Shown piece by piece: positions 1 to 11,100 of a DNA stretch of 64,000 nt. Source of the stretch: Symsagittifera roscoffensis (Eukaryota > Xenacoelomorpha > Acoela > Convolutidae); the NCBI RefSeq assembly GCF_963678635.1, contig NC_087071.1, positions 36,285,438 through 36,349,437 on the forward strand, read 5' to 3'. How positions within the stretch are numbered: the stretch's first letter is position 1; every line of letters begins with the position of its first letter. Under the pieces are notes generated by a model. That model had not been told where the DNA came from, made no database searches, and worked only from the letters and a program-made list of their open reading frames with translations. A program made the translations under genes and the position numbers.

Positions 1-419
1 GGGGCGGATTTAGGGGGGGGGGGGACGCCCCCCCCCCCTCAGGGATTCGACCCCCTGCCGACCCAGAGGGTCCCCCCTTTGATACTTTTTCAGAAATCCA
101 TTTTTGGCCGACCGACCCTGAAATTTTTCTAAAGGCGCCTTTGGCGCCAATATATACTAACTTTGAGGGGGAGCGCGCGCCAAAAAAAACGCGATTTTTT
201 TGTCAAAATTTTTCAAAAAGTGCCCAAAAACGGCTTTTCTGACTGTTTTTTCAAAAATTTGCCTGCCGCGCAGAAAATTTTGCCAAAATAGGGGCAAAAC
301 AGTGCTTTGGGAGAGCTCGAAAAATCAATTTGGTCGACCCAAAAAAAAGGTCGTCAAAATTTTCGAATTTTTTTTGAAAATCCGCCCCCCCCCTCGAGAA
401 AATCCTAGATCCGCCCCTG
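1..419. mobile_element. Non-autonomous DNA transposon (hAT-like MITE), left tip cut by window start
   Basis: The right end at 404-419, read in reverse complement, begins CAGGGGCGGATCTAGG. The window begins GGGGCGGATTTAGG, so the two ends form terminal inverted repeats matching 13 of 14 bases, with only the first two bases (CA) lost off the left edge. The interior is G/C-homopolymer rich near both ends, contains a palindromic stretch near 135-148, and has no transposase. The C-A-G-G-G-G terminus is typical of hAT-type non-autonomous elements in animals (family knowledge). The target-site duplication cannot be read because the left flank is missing. The 105-codon frame inside it is not a gene. 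Confidence 0.7.
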
Positions 420-1514
420 GATGTAATAGTTTTGTTTTCATTAAATTAACCATTTCGATTGGATCTTTTTCATCGGTGACATATTTGATCGTTTTCTTGA
501 TTTTTTTGCTGATTTAAAAGTTCCATGTCGTTTATGATTCTCTTCATTAAAAATAAGTTTTTATAAGATTAAGTTTGTAGTATTATTAGAATGCTTCGTC
601 GCTTTTCCTATCTACAATAAAGCCACCATCTTCCTTAAATGGTAATGTTGTTCACACATTTAACGATTCAGAATGCCTTTAAGAGGGTGCTCCTGGTAAT
701 GAAAAATATATGCCATTTGACATAAATTCGCAGCAAAATTGACGTTTTTTCAAGTAAAAAACCACTCCTCTTTTTGAACTATTGCACCAATTTGAGTGAT
801 ATAATAATAAAATATTGATAAATTCCCTTTTTTCTTTGGAAATTTCATTTAGAATGGGCAATTGTTGAATTATGCGTCTTTAGTAACATTCTTTGCTAAT
901 TGTACAAGAAAAGCTCAAGGGAATATTTTGTTGCCATGAATAGTCGGAATATTTAATCAATGACGCCCCAACGATCGAAAAGAAAACAAAATGGCAACCT
1001 TTTTATTGCTTTTTTGTAGTAAATAATGTCAATAAATTCTGTTGCTTTTGAAAAATGTAGTAAAACAGTCATTTTATTGTCCTATTTTAGAAATGTATAA
1101 CCTACAGCCGAAGGGTCTTTGTTCTGTTCTTGAATAGGAAAATTATTGGGAAAAGAGGTACTGAAAATAGTTTTGAACTATTGCGCACATGGTAGGAAAA
1201 ATAAAATTTAGGAAATATAACATGAGTGATGAATCGGAAATTTTGCTGTTTATTTCGGTTTTGGACGAATTCAAAACTTGAATTGATTCAAAAAATGAAA
1301 ACAGATTTCGCAATTTGGTCTTTATTTTGACTAAAAAGCAATAAATGCAGTTGCGGAATAATCCTCGAAACACATTGTGCTTCCTGTAACAATTGTGATA
1401 TGATTTATATCATTATGAATGGGTCGTTACTAAGAGGAAATATTTCATTTTCAGTATTTTGTCTCAATTTGAACTATAAAAGTAATATTGACATCCATTT
1501 TCACAGTTTGAATC
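420..1514. other. Non-coding AT-rich stretch, nothing recognised
   Basis: Only short frames rich in Phe, Lys, Leu and Ser are open on either strand, as expected from AT-rich DNA. No paired splice sites flank a conserved-looking peptide. It may be intron or upstream flank of the RIN gene. Confidence 0.6.
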
Positions 1515-1830
1515 CGCAGGAATTTTCACTCTTTTGACCGCTTTTGTCTGCCTTCTATGGCTTGTCTGGCTGCGTAGCTGTTAGATTCGCTGTTGGTATG
1601 AGAGGCTACCACGAATACCACATATTCATACCATGGCGACTTAGAGAGAGCTATGTCGCGAAAAAGACAAGGCCACGTGGCCGAAAGATCGAACGGCCTT
1701 AAATTATGTTAACCACTCTAAATACCTACAAAGGGAATCTCGCCCTCGTTAAGTTACATCAACAAGCCGCGAAGGGAGGGGTTCATGGGTTCCTCCCTCG
1801 TGCCACAAAGATTGAACGTCCATACATTAT
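1515..1830. other. GC-rich segment with several strong inverted repeats, unknown nature
   Basis: This block is clearly richer in G+C than its surroundings. It holds an 8-bp stem TGGTATGA (1594-1601) / TCATACCA (1626-1633), a perfect 12-bp palindrome GGCCACGTGGCC (1671-1682), and a stem GGGAGG (1774-1779) / CCTCCC (1792-1797). The reverse strand is open for about 55 codons over the left half but resembles no family I know. It could be a SINE, the end of a retroelement, or a structured RNA; the sequence alone does not decide. Confidence 0.4.
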
Positions 1831-2555
1831 ATAGGCCAATCAAAAACCATTATTAGAAAACTCAAGATACAAATCAGTGAGTTTAAAAGATTGGTTGAAT
1901 ATTTTCGACCCTTTAGTCTTTCGATGCTAAGAATAGTCCTTCAGAGGAAATATTTCTTCTCCTTTTCCGTTGTGTGATTAAAACAATGTGTGAGATACAG
2001 AAATCTACATAGAGATGGAATTTGTATTAAGACTAAGCGGCCATTGTTCGATTTGAAAGGTAACAGAGAAAGGACGAAAACAAAATGGTATGCACGTATT
2101 GTAACAGAACAGACGAACAGGGAGCGGAATAATGGAAAGGAACCGAGGGGAATGAAGGAAACAGTATGGGGGTATAAGGAATTGTTTTACCGAGAATCCA
2201 CCGTGTGTGTGATAGGAAATAGTGGCTATAGAGGAATGAATGAAGTGAGATTATAAAGTGCGGTAATCATGCTCTTTTGTTGCATATAAATAAGATCGAT
2301 TTTTTTATACCAAAGGTGATTCATACCAACGGAAATTTGTAGATATGAAGGATGATAGCTGATGAGATAGAAACATGTTTAGGAAATTTGAAATGTAGAT
2401 TCTGGTTATTCTGATTATTTTTATTCCCTCGTTTTTAAAGTTTCTGGTGTTTCTTTTATCACTGCTATTTTCACAGCTTGGGTATATTTCTCTAGTTATT
2501 GGTACTCTTGAAGTTTCAATAGCAAATAGCTAAATTTTTCAAGATTAGGGAACTT
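1831..2555. other. Non-coding, nothing recognised
   Basis: An 88-codon frame at 1990-2256 is charged and low in hydrophobic patterning, with no recognisable domain or splice context. I do not support it as a gene. Confidence 0.5.
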
Positions 2556-2860
2556 AGTGAGTGCTCTTGTATAGGTCATGGTGATTTTTTTTTTTCAGAA
2601 AAGTCTTAAAATTTATTCATGTTTGATTTTGATTTTTCGCGGTTTGACTTTTGATTTTCAACCCTTGCGATAAGCAAGGGTATTGCAATCGGGTTCTTAA
2701 CTTTTTTCCCGTAAATAGCTAGCTCACAGAATGATCAAAATTAGAAATGGTAAATTTAGTTTCAGTTCATAATAAATTCAAATTTCTTTGCGTCTACGGC
2801 ACACTTGGTCTGGAGATAACGAATATGCCTAGGACGGCAAAGATCCTAGGTCCTTTTTGT
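2556..2860 (+). repeat. Dispersed repeat family D, copy 1
   Basis: It contains the family core: a GTGAGTGCTC-like stretch, a TATAGGTCATGGTGA motif, then a long T-run ending in CAG (to about 2598), then the segment ending in a GGTTTGACTTTTGATTTTC-type motif. This is followed by the hairpin CCCTTGC-GATAA-GCAAGGG (about 2664-2682) and a tract containing GGCAAAGATCCTAGG (2839-2853). The same order recurs around 15330-15990, 17060, 61640 and 63405. All copies are in plus orientation. Confidence 0.55.
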
Positions 2861-4329
2861 CTGCATATGTTTTGTCGGCCAAGTTACTACATCGTAGAGT
2901 TGTTTTTTTTTGCTATAGGCAATTTACCTTGTAGTTGCTCTAAGTGTTTTGATTTACTTCGCTGTTTGTAAGTTCTTGACTTCGTATTTTTTCTCTTTTT
3001 TTGCTTAAAAGTTCTTTCTGCCCAAAGGATTTGGGTTTATATTTTTTTGGCCTAGTGAACTAATATTGAGTCGTTTCAAGTAAAACGTATTTTTAATGCT
3101 CGCCTCTGGATCGCACAAGTTGCTAAAATCTTAATAGAAATTATAGTTCATGTTTTTCATTAGCTGTAATCAGTTTTCCTTGAATTCCGTGATTTTAAAT
3201 TAACCAATATGGTCATATCCCGGAGAAATATATTTAAATTAACCAATATGGTCATATCCTGGAGAAATATATGCAAGCCGTCAGATCAGAAATAAGTTTT
3301 TTCTCTTTTTTTTTTCATATTTTTGTCATTGTTTAGCAACTTTTTCTTTTTAAAATGTTAAATTGAACTTGTTAACTTATTGTTCTCATCTCGTTGTACA
3401 GTTTTTTAAAATTTTTTGTTTGGTTTTGATTAGCGTACATGTGTTTCAAGTTTTTTGCTAAAAGTTTTTATTAATATTTAATTTTTTGTTAGTGATGAAA
3501 TAATTGAAATATATGTCAATTTTTCGGCTGCAGGGCTTGTGGGTAATTTTTGTCTTAATTTCTGGACTAGTTTTTAGCAGTTTAGCACCGTATTTTTTTT
3601 TATTTTCCAGTATTTTTGTGAAACATTTCAAGGTACTCGCACATCGAATGTTTTGAAATACAGTAAATTTTTCAAAAGTTTTTCGAAGAGTTATCACAAA
3701 GTGACAATCTTTTTTGTCTTCTAAAGTATTTTGGCTTTCAAGTTTTGTGACTTCCAACTAGCAAGCGTTATCAAGCTGAAACATTGTCTTGTTTCAGCCT
3801 TATAACTGGTGAAACAAAATCAGTGAATAATTTGGTATCTTGTTTTTTTTTATTCAACTAACTCACTTTTTCGGCACATTTAACTTAGAACTAACGCCTG
3901 AAAAGGTTTAGTGTTCAAATACGGGCAGGACTAATTTTGCGCTTTGATTATTGTCTGCTCTTTAACAATCCCTATTTCAGACTGCCGTGTAACTGGAACT
4001 TTCGAGTGTACAAAAACTGGATTTTCAGAAATTTGTAATTTTTTATGACAATTTTTTCCCGGCTAAACGTGCGACTCCCCAAATTTGGTCTGCATAGTTG
4101 CTGCGCGGTAATTTTTGTCTCAAAGATATTTTTAAACTCGCAATCGTGTTCCCGGACAGGTTTTCATTAAATTGAGTTTCATTTAAGACATAGGTGTGAA
4201 ATTTTTTTCGTGATTTGTTTTCGGCGTTTTTGGGACAAACGATAACGTCTTTGTGTGATAGTTTTTCGGATATTTTTTGGTTTTTGGGTGATATGTTGTA
4301 TCGCAAGTGTTGGGAAGCTTCGCCTCTGT
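2861..4329. other. Non-coding; scattered family D fragments
   Basis: The segment AGCAAGCGTTATCAA near 3761 and TGGTATCTTG near 3832 match the order seen at 15800-15870, so parts belong to family D. The reverse-strand frames at 3458-3757 and 4043-4306 are Lys/Asn-rich and look like chance. Confidence 0.45.
3194..3271. repeat. 39-bp tandem duplication, two copies
   Basis: A 39-bp unit containing AACCAATATGGTCATATCC occurs twice head to tail. The copies differ by one base (C to T) in the CCGGAG/CTGGAG part, which marks a recent local duplication. Confidence 0.85.
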
Positions 4330-4770
4330 TGACTTTCGTTTTCTTTCTACGTTAAGTTCAATTCCATCGTTAAAAGGAAGGAAAGTTCCACAATAAAAGA
4401 GTTAAAGTATTTAGGTGATAAAAACGTGAACAACTTCTTGTTTCGAAAGATGATTTAAATTTTCAGATTTTCAACAGGAATAAGTTTTTGCCCATCGATT
4501 CAGTTTTCTCAGTTTTGGTTAATTATATTTTAAAAAGTCAATCATAAATTGTTCTTGAAGTTTAAAGAGCTTCAAGGACGTATATTTTTCAAAAGTTGAA
4601 ATTTTTTTCAAAAAACATGTCAGTACTTTCTTCCGGTTTCTTGCGTTCATTGACTCTTTTCGAAAGTTTGTTTTTTCGTTTTCTTGCGTTGATTGACTAT
4701 TTTCCAACTGTCTGTGGGCTGTGTTTCGCTTTCTTTGATTTCATCGACTTTTCCAACTTTCTTGATGGTG
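4330..4770 (+). repeat. Dispersed repeat family D, 3' part
   Basis: It begins near a GAAGCTTCGCCTCTGTTGAC motif and a GTTAAAAGGAAGG motif. It then carries the CAATCATAAATTGTTCTTGAA and TTTCCAACTGTCTGTGGGCT segments that recur at 15605-15750, 17215-17250 and 61930-62090. No coding function. The 85-codon frame inside is rejected because the same DNA is broken in the other copies. Confidence 0.55.
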
Positions 4771-7700
4771 TGTTTTTTTATTCAAGGAAAACACCCTGTG
4801 AATTGGTCAGGCTGATTTTTCTTTTTTTACTGATTGAATTTTCATTTCTCTGAAGCTTGCTTCAAAAGCATTGACCAAATGGAAGGTTATCTAATTTTTC
4901 CTATAGCAAAAGTGTAGTTAGTGCTAAAAATTAAGCCAGACTTTTCGTCTTTGAAGTGTTCTTTGTTTTTAGATTATTTTGTAGATTTATAACTTAGTGT
5001 TCCTCTCCTCTTACATTCAATTCAGATAGTTTCTTGAGTTTCAAAGAGCTTAAAAAGTGAAAACAAAATTCAGGTTTTCTTGTTCATCAGCCTGTTTCCA
5101 ACAAACTGTTGACTGTGTTTTTTTTTGCATTCTAAATTCAGTGTTTCAAAAGAAAATGGGGTAGCCACGGCATCGGAGATATAGTGAGTAATTTGCGGCA
5201 TTTGGAGTATAGTACTAACTTTCCCCAGAAAGAAAAAATCTTCGAAGTTTTATGCTATGATAATTGTCGTCGGAGCTTTCTTTGCTTTCTTTGCACAGCA
5301 ACCAGCTAGCTTCAATTGTGTAATTGTTTTTGACAAGTTCAGAAGCTGTATGGCGGTAGTTTTTTTCCTATTCCGTGGCACAAGAGTATTATTTTTTTTC
5401 CGGGACAATTGCGTATTCCTTTCGTCTAATTCATTCAATTCATTCCCTTTCAAACGCCTAACCTGATTCGCGGCGGATCTTTTTATCTATTGTAAACTCC
5501 TGATGTGAACAATGATGGAATCAATTTTGAAAACCATTTTCTTCTTTTTGTCTAATTCCTTTTATTTTCCTTTTTTGATGCTGTTTTCTATTCGTTTCTT
5601 TCTGTCTTCGAGCCACTATCTGAAGACTAACGGATGCTACTATCTGAAGAAAAATTGAAGATTCCATATTTGAATAATGTCTAGCAGACCCACTCTCCTA
5701 ATTCGCTTCAGACGAGAGCGAACAGGTAAAAAAATAAAGGTGATATTCTGTAGCATTGAATATTTCTTCACGTGACCAATGCACGTGATCAATTCTTCAA
5801 TTATGCAAATTGAACGATGCAACAAAATATTACCTTTACCTTTGAACCTATTTGTTTTCATCTTAAGCGTGATCGCAAATAAGGTCCCTGAGACATTGTT
5901 CAAATAAAAAAAATTCAAGTCAGATGAAAGCATCCACGGTCTAGAACTAGTAGAAATAAAAAGCGTCTGAAATGAAAAAATATATATGTTGAATTAGACT
6001 AGAAAAATAAAAAGCATCAATTAGGTGTTCTAAGACATTAACAGTGCTATAGCATAGCGTATAATTTTGCCCCCTGTCTCAGCCTAGTTGTCTTAGCTAG
6101 CGCGACTCCTCTCAAATATTATTGTAGTATTTCTGCATTAAGTTTGTTGGTGGCTGAAAAACTGATTAAGACACTCTGAATCAACGGTGAATTTGTGAAT
6201 GACGAAGTTCTATATTAAGCAGCATTCGGTCACAACGGTTTTTAAGCAGACTAGCCGGAAAATCGACTATTAAAAACATTTTTTTCAACTGGGAATCAAA
6301 TAGTTTTATGATGGACTTGTTGAATCAGGAAATATTGAATTATAAGTTCTTTCGATGAGTGCATAAATTATATTATGTGAAAATAACTTTGAGAGTTTTA
6401 ATAGCATCTTCCCTGTGCTTTTAAATTTATTTGATTCTTGTATTTTTTGAAAAAAAAGCTGTCTAGGAAATTCTCTGAACTAAAGTTAGTATATTTAAAA
6501 ATTTCTGTCATTGGAGCGATATGTTATTGAATAGTTTCTTTCCCATTGAGAAAATAATGCCTTCTATCGGTCTATTGTAAACCACGACGGTAGCTTAAAG
6601 CCTAATACCATTGATATACTCTATGCTATATGCCTCTGTGCTACTGCTGTAATTCAGAATGGAAAGGAACTGTTTGGAAAATGTTGCGTCTCTGAAATCA
6701 TGTTTCGGCGATCTTAAGTAGTTCTAAGAATTTATATGGTAGATTATGACCATTGAATAGACTGAAGCCAGTGTAGTGCATAAAGGTTTGTATAGTCCTT
6801 GAGTTAAAAAAATTGTACAAAGTAGGACCATTTTTGGAAGCTTTCATATGGCATAAATGAAAAAAAAAACGGTTAAATGCATTTTAGTTTAGAAACTCCG
6901 TTATTGTTTGAATACTGATTCATTTTTTCAAAGCAAAGGTTTTTGTGATTTATTTGGACTAATATGGATTCGCTCCTTGATTGTGTCTGCTTATTGGTAT
7001 ATTATGAATGGAATTCAATATTAAGTGTTGAGTCTATGTTCAGTTATAAGTCTGTCTGTTTATTATTGTAGGTTGATCAAACTTTGCGGTCAAACTTTGA
7101 CCTTGTATGACTCTAGTGAAAACTTGGTTTCATGCTTTTTGTGAGTTGAGCTAGTTAAGACCATTTAAGACTATCCACAAAGGAAAGGACCAAAATCCGA
7201 GCTGTTCAGCTTATCACGGTGAACCGCTGCTGTGCAGCTGGTTAAGAATTACATGCTATTTTTTTCTGGACTAGAATATGTTGTTCAAACGGGAAACGAG
7301 CTCAGATTTTGTTGGGCTTCAAACCGTTCGACCGAGACGCAGAGACTTTTTCATTTCAACAACCCTTACCTTTCAAAAGAGTTCATTAAAGGGAAAAATT
7401 TATATCGAAGTACAACGTGATATAATTTCTTTTGATATAATTTCTTTGGGCTTCGGTCGGCGGTTTGAAGACCAACAAAATTAGAAAAAGCTGAATTGCA
7501 CTTGGTTGAAAGTTTTAAGCAAACAAGATATTTTAGAAAAACAACTCGATTTCACTCTTTTTAGCCGTTGAAAGCTCGATACAGATTTGCTTGGCTGTGC
7601 TCCTATCAAATGGTGGTTTTCTTGAATCCTTTCATTTTGCAAAAAAAGTATGATTAAGCATAATTTTTTCTCTCCTACAAAATGTTGAAAATGCATGAAG

Positions 7701-7947
7701 TGTAATAGGGCAGACTGAAAAGTGGACATAAGTCCCCTTGTCTGTCCCCTTCGAGTATCTTTTCATAAAGCAAGCTGCTTTTTACATTAATATTATTTCC
7801 TGCTGTTTTTGTTGAAATTTCTTTGTATGAAATCATTTGAAGAAATATATTTCTTTCTTTCTTTCGTCTTATTCTTACTTGTGTTCAAGTTTTTTTCTTT
7901 TTTTTTCTTGGGTGTTTATTTTTTTCTTGAGTGCTTATTTTTTTCAG
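4771..7947. other. Long non-coding stretch, probable RIN intron or flank
   Basis: No exon-like open stretch with splice sites was found. A degraded piece of family D (a CCAACAAACTGTTGACTGTG-type motif) lies near 5095-5115. A polypyrimidine tract runs up to the acceptor at 7945-7947. RIN proteins normally have an SH2 domain and more sequence upstream; none of it is recognisable here. Confidence 0.5.
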
Positions 7948-8155
7948 TAACGAGAGCCTGTTTCGCATGGAGCGCAATCTGCTAGCAGCGAAGAGCAAAC
8001 CGTATGGAGAACTGGGCATCCCAGACAGATTACAGCCTCCACAGGGCAAACACCTGGAGACAGTGAAACACTTCTTCAGACGTATGACGGAAACATTCTC
8101 ACCCACTCACAAACTGGAGAACCTGCTTGCCGCCAGTAAAGCTATTTACATCTCG
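7948..8155 (+). CDS. RIN exon a: helical start of VPS9 region
   Basis: A T-rich tract ending in CAG (7945-7947) precedes the exon and GTTAGT follows it. One leading base completes a codon from the missing upstream exon; the exon ends in phase 0. Its peptide contains LLAAKSKPYGELGIP and SPTHKLENLLAASKAIYIS, matching the RIN pattern of a helix ending SPEKK-like then L-L...K.IY. It shows that at least one more coding exon exists upstream. Confidence 0.85.
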
Positions 8156-11100
8156 GTTAGTTCTCTTACAATTTTGGCATCTACTTAACATCCCCTTCTA
8201 TGGTATCTACTAAAACATCTCCAATCTATAAATAAAGACAGTAAATTAGCACTAGAGATTGTATTGAGAATTCGAGTTTTGCTGCATTCCGAAATAAGTG
8301 AATAGTTTGAGCGTTTTACTGTAAAGCACAAGATCTGTTGATCGAATCCTAACTATGACGAATATAACATTTGTATTCTCACTTTTTTCCGGGGATTTTG
8401 AAACTTCTGTTTCAAAAGTTTGCTTTTTTGTTCGCGCCTAATTGACTGTGCTGGCAACTGGATCTTTTGAGACCAAGTGTGTTTTTATCTCTAACAATAT
8501 TTAGCCTTGAACCTAATTCAAAAGTTGACCTTGGTTATACATAAAGTATTGATACAAGTGTACCGTTCTAAACGTTAATTTTGTATGCAGATCTAATTTA
8601 CGAAGGAAACACACCCTTTTAAGCTTCTTATGTCAACTCTCGGTGGTGTTGAGGTTTTATTCCCGTTCAGTTGCTATCGCTGATAGTCAAATGGGGCGAA
8701 TTTAATCCAAAAAAATAATATCGAACATGAAAGTGAAATTCACGACGTGATGGAATTTGCATTGGTAACGGTTTGAAAGGATTTTTTAATTTCTGTAGCG
8801 CTTTTTAGAAAAATATATTTTTGAATCTCCTGAATTCATTTTTTATCAAAAAACCGGACTTGAGGGTTCATTGCCCTTTTAGTAACTTGACTTAATGTGA
8901 ACGATCTGCCTGATATGCTTACTACTCGTAAAAATTGAAAAATGCGACTGCCAATTGTAGTTCAAACTTCAATCTTGCCAATCACGCAGAGCTTTTTTAG
9001 AAAATATACAATTTTTACCTGTGTTTTTGTCAAATTGTTTAGACTAAACTGATAATCGAAGTTGTCAGGTATGATTGATTGATTGCTTGCAGGTGTCAAT
9101 CAAAGTCAAATCTGAATTTATATGGTGGCTAATTAGAATGAGACCGATAAACATGATTTATACGTATACCTGTTCTCTGTCATGGCTTTTGACCCAAAAT
9201 TAGACTTCTAAGAGGGATTTAACTAGTTTGCCTATAATTTTATTTAAGGTATCTCTATTTGAGACAAGTTTAAAATTGTTCATATTAGGCAGGGTTGCAT
9301 TTTGAAACAATTTTGATGTGACAAAGAGCGTTTTTTTTTTCTTAAGAAGAACGTGGTTAATTGAGAATTCTTGGTTAATTGAGAAGCACGAAGACTGGCA
9401 ATGTTGCGGATTCCGCTTCAATTCTTTTTTGACCGGTTACGAAATCCGCCTACAATTCACAAAATGCAGTTTTGCCTCGTAATGCGTAATAGTTTATATA
9501 TTTTTGTAACGACTGAACATGTTGGCGTTTTCATGGGTCAAGTGAGGGAAAATTTATGATGATTTTTCAAGTGATTACTTCAAACTGTAATGAGCTCGTC
9601 TTAAATTTTTATTTGCTCGATTTACTTTTTGCCAAACAATATCAAAAAACTATTTGAAGTGTCAATAAACGAAGTGAAGACACTTATTCGTGACATGAAT
9701 TATCTTCACAAGAAGATGTACATAACGCAACGCGGTAAAGTGATGCCAAAATTGACTCAATCTCAAAATTGAATCAGTCTTAGCAACATTTATTCCAGTC
9801 ACAGTTGTTTAATAAACAAAGTTAAAGCGTCAATGAACGAAGTGAAGACATTTAGGTGTTTTTTGTTTAGGTCGAACCAAGTGGAGGTACTCTAAAGCCA
9901 GTGAGTGGCTTCTCAATGGGCGCCGAGGAGTTCCTTCCGATGCTCATCTACTGTCTAGTCCAGTTCAAGTTCTCAACTGTTGAGATAGAGGCAGAATATA
10001 TTTGGAAACTGCTCCCTCCCCATATTGCGAGGGGAGAAGCTGGCTACTATCTCACTGCATTATCGGTTGCGGGTAAGTTGCAGAACAGTTTTGAAGTGTC
10101 AATGAATGCAATGACGACACTTATAAAAGTCGTGATAATTTTTTTTTCAGGAATACTCTTTGAAAGTTGTTCACCCTCAAATTCGATTTTTGGCGGTTTG
10201 ACTTGTGATTTCTTTTCAAGTTCAGTGCATTTCCTTTGTTAAAAAGAAGACAAACGCCTCTATCGAACTGCATTATCTGTTTCGGGTATAATTTGGATAG
10301 CAGTTTTTATCAAGCTTTAAATACAACAAATCACTTAACCCATTTTTTGAGGGTTAAGAGTACTCGGCCGAAAAAATATGATTCACTCAACAAGCAATGA
10401 GAACTGATTATTACGGATTTCGAATTTGAATGATACTTCGTTTGCTGAGTAATAAAAAGAGCATATTATCGGCTGCAAGTAGCAATACAGAGCTGAAAAA
10501 ACTAAAAGGCTCTAAATTCTTATATAAAAATCTTTATCGTAAACATTTGTAAATTATTTTTGATTGTTACTTTTCAGCCCATATTTTGAAGAATGTGCCT
10601 GAAAACACGACCCTGACATCCCCTGTGCACGAAAGTTCCGACCGGGACAGCCCCGATGGAGAGGGAGAAGGAACCCTATCGGCCCATGGAAACACCTCAA
10701 CGCGCGGACCACGCGGAGACCATAAAACCGGAGGTATATATGCCACCCAATCTTTTTGTGGTTTCTTCACAACTTGTTGGGTTTAAATATGTCAATTTTA
10801 GATAAATAATTGAGTTTTCTCAAATTACAATTTAATTAATAATAAAAAACATAAATATTATATCCTTAAATTACTTGAGTTTTTTTTGAATCATAAATTA
10901 ATGGTGTTGCAATTCAAACCTTAGAAATTGTCGTAAAAAACTTTTTGTCTGTTATGGACATTGAAAAGTTTTCTTAAATTCAGCAAGGTGGAGCTAGGAT
11001 TGCCGTGAGGGAGCAATTTTTCAAGAAATAATTCTGCATTTGTTTACATCCGACAAAATAAAAAAAAAACAGGCCCATTAACAGTTAATAAGTGAGTTTT

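Noticed and set aside
200-517. 105-codon frame at the window start
   Set aside because: It runs from inside the MITE across its end into flanking DNA.
4596-4853. 85-codon Phe/Leu-rich frame
   Set aside because: It lies in a family D copy; the same DNA is interrupted by stops in other copies.
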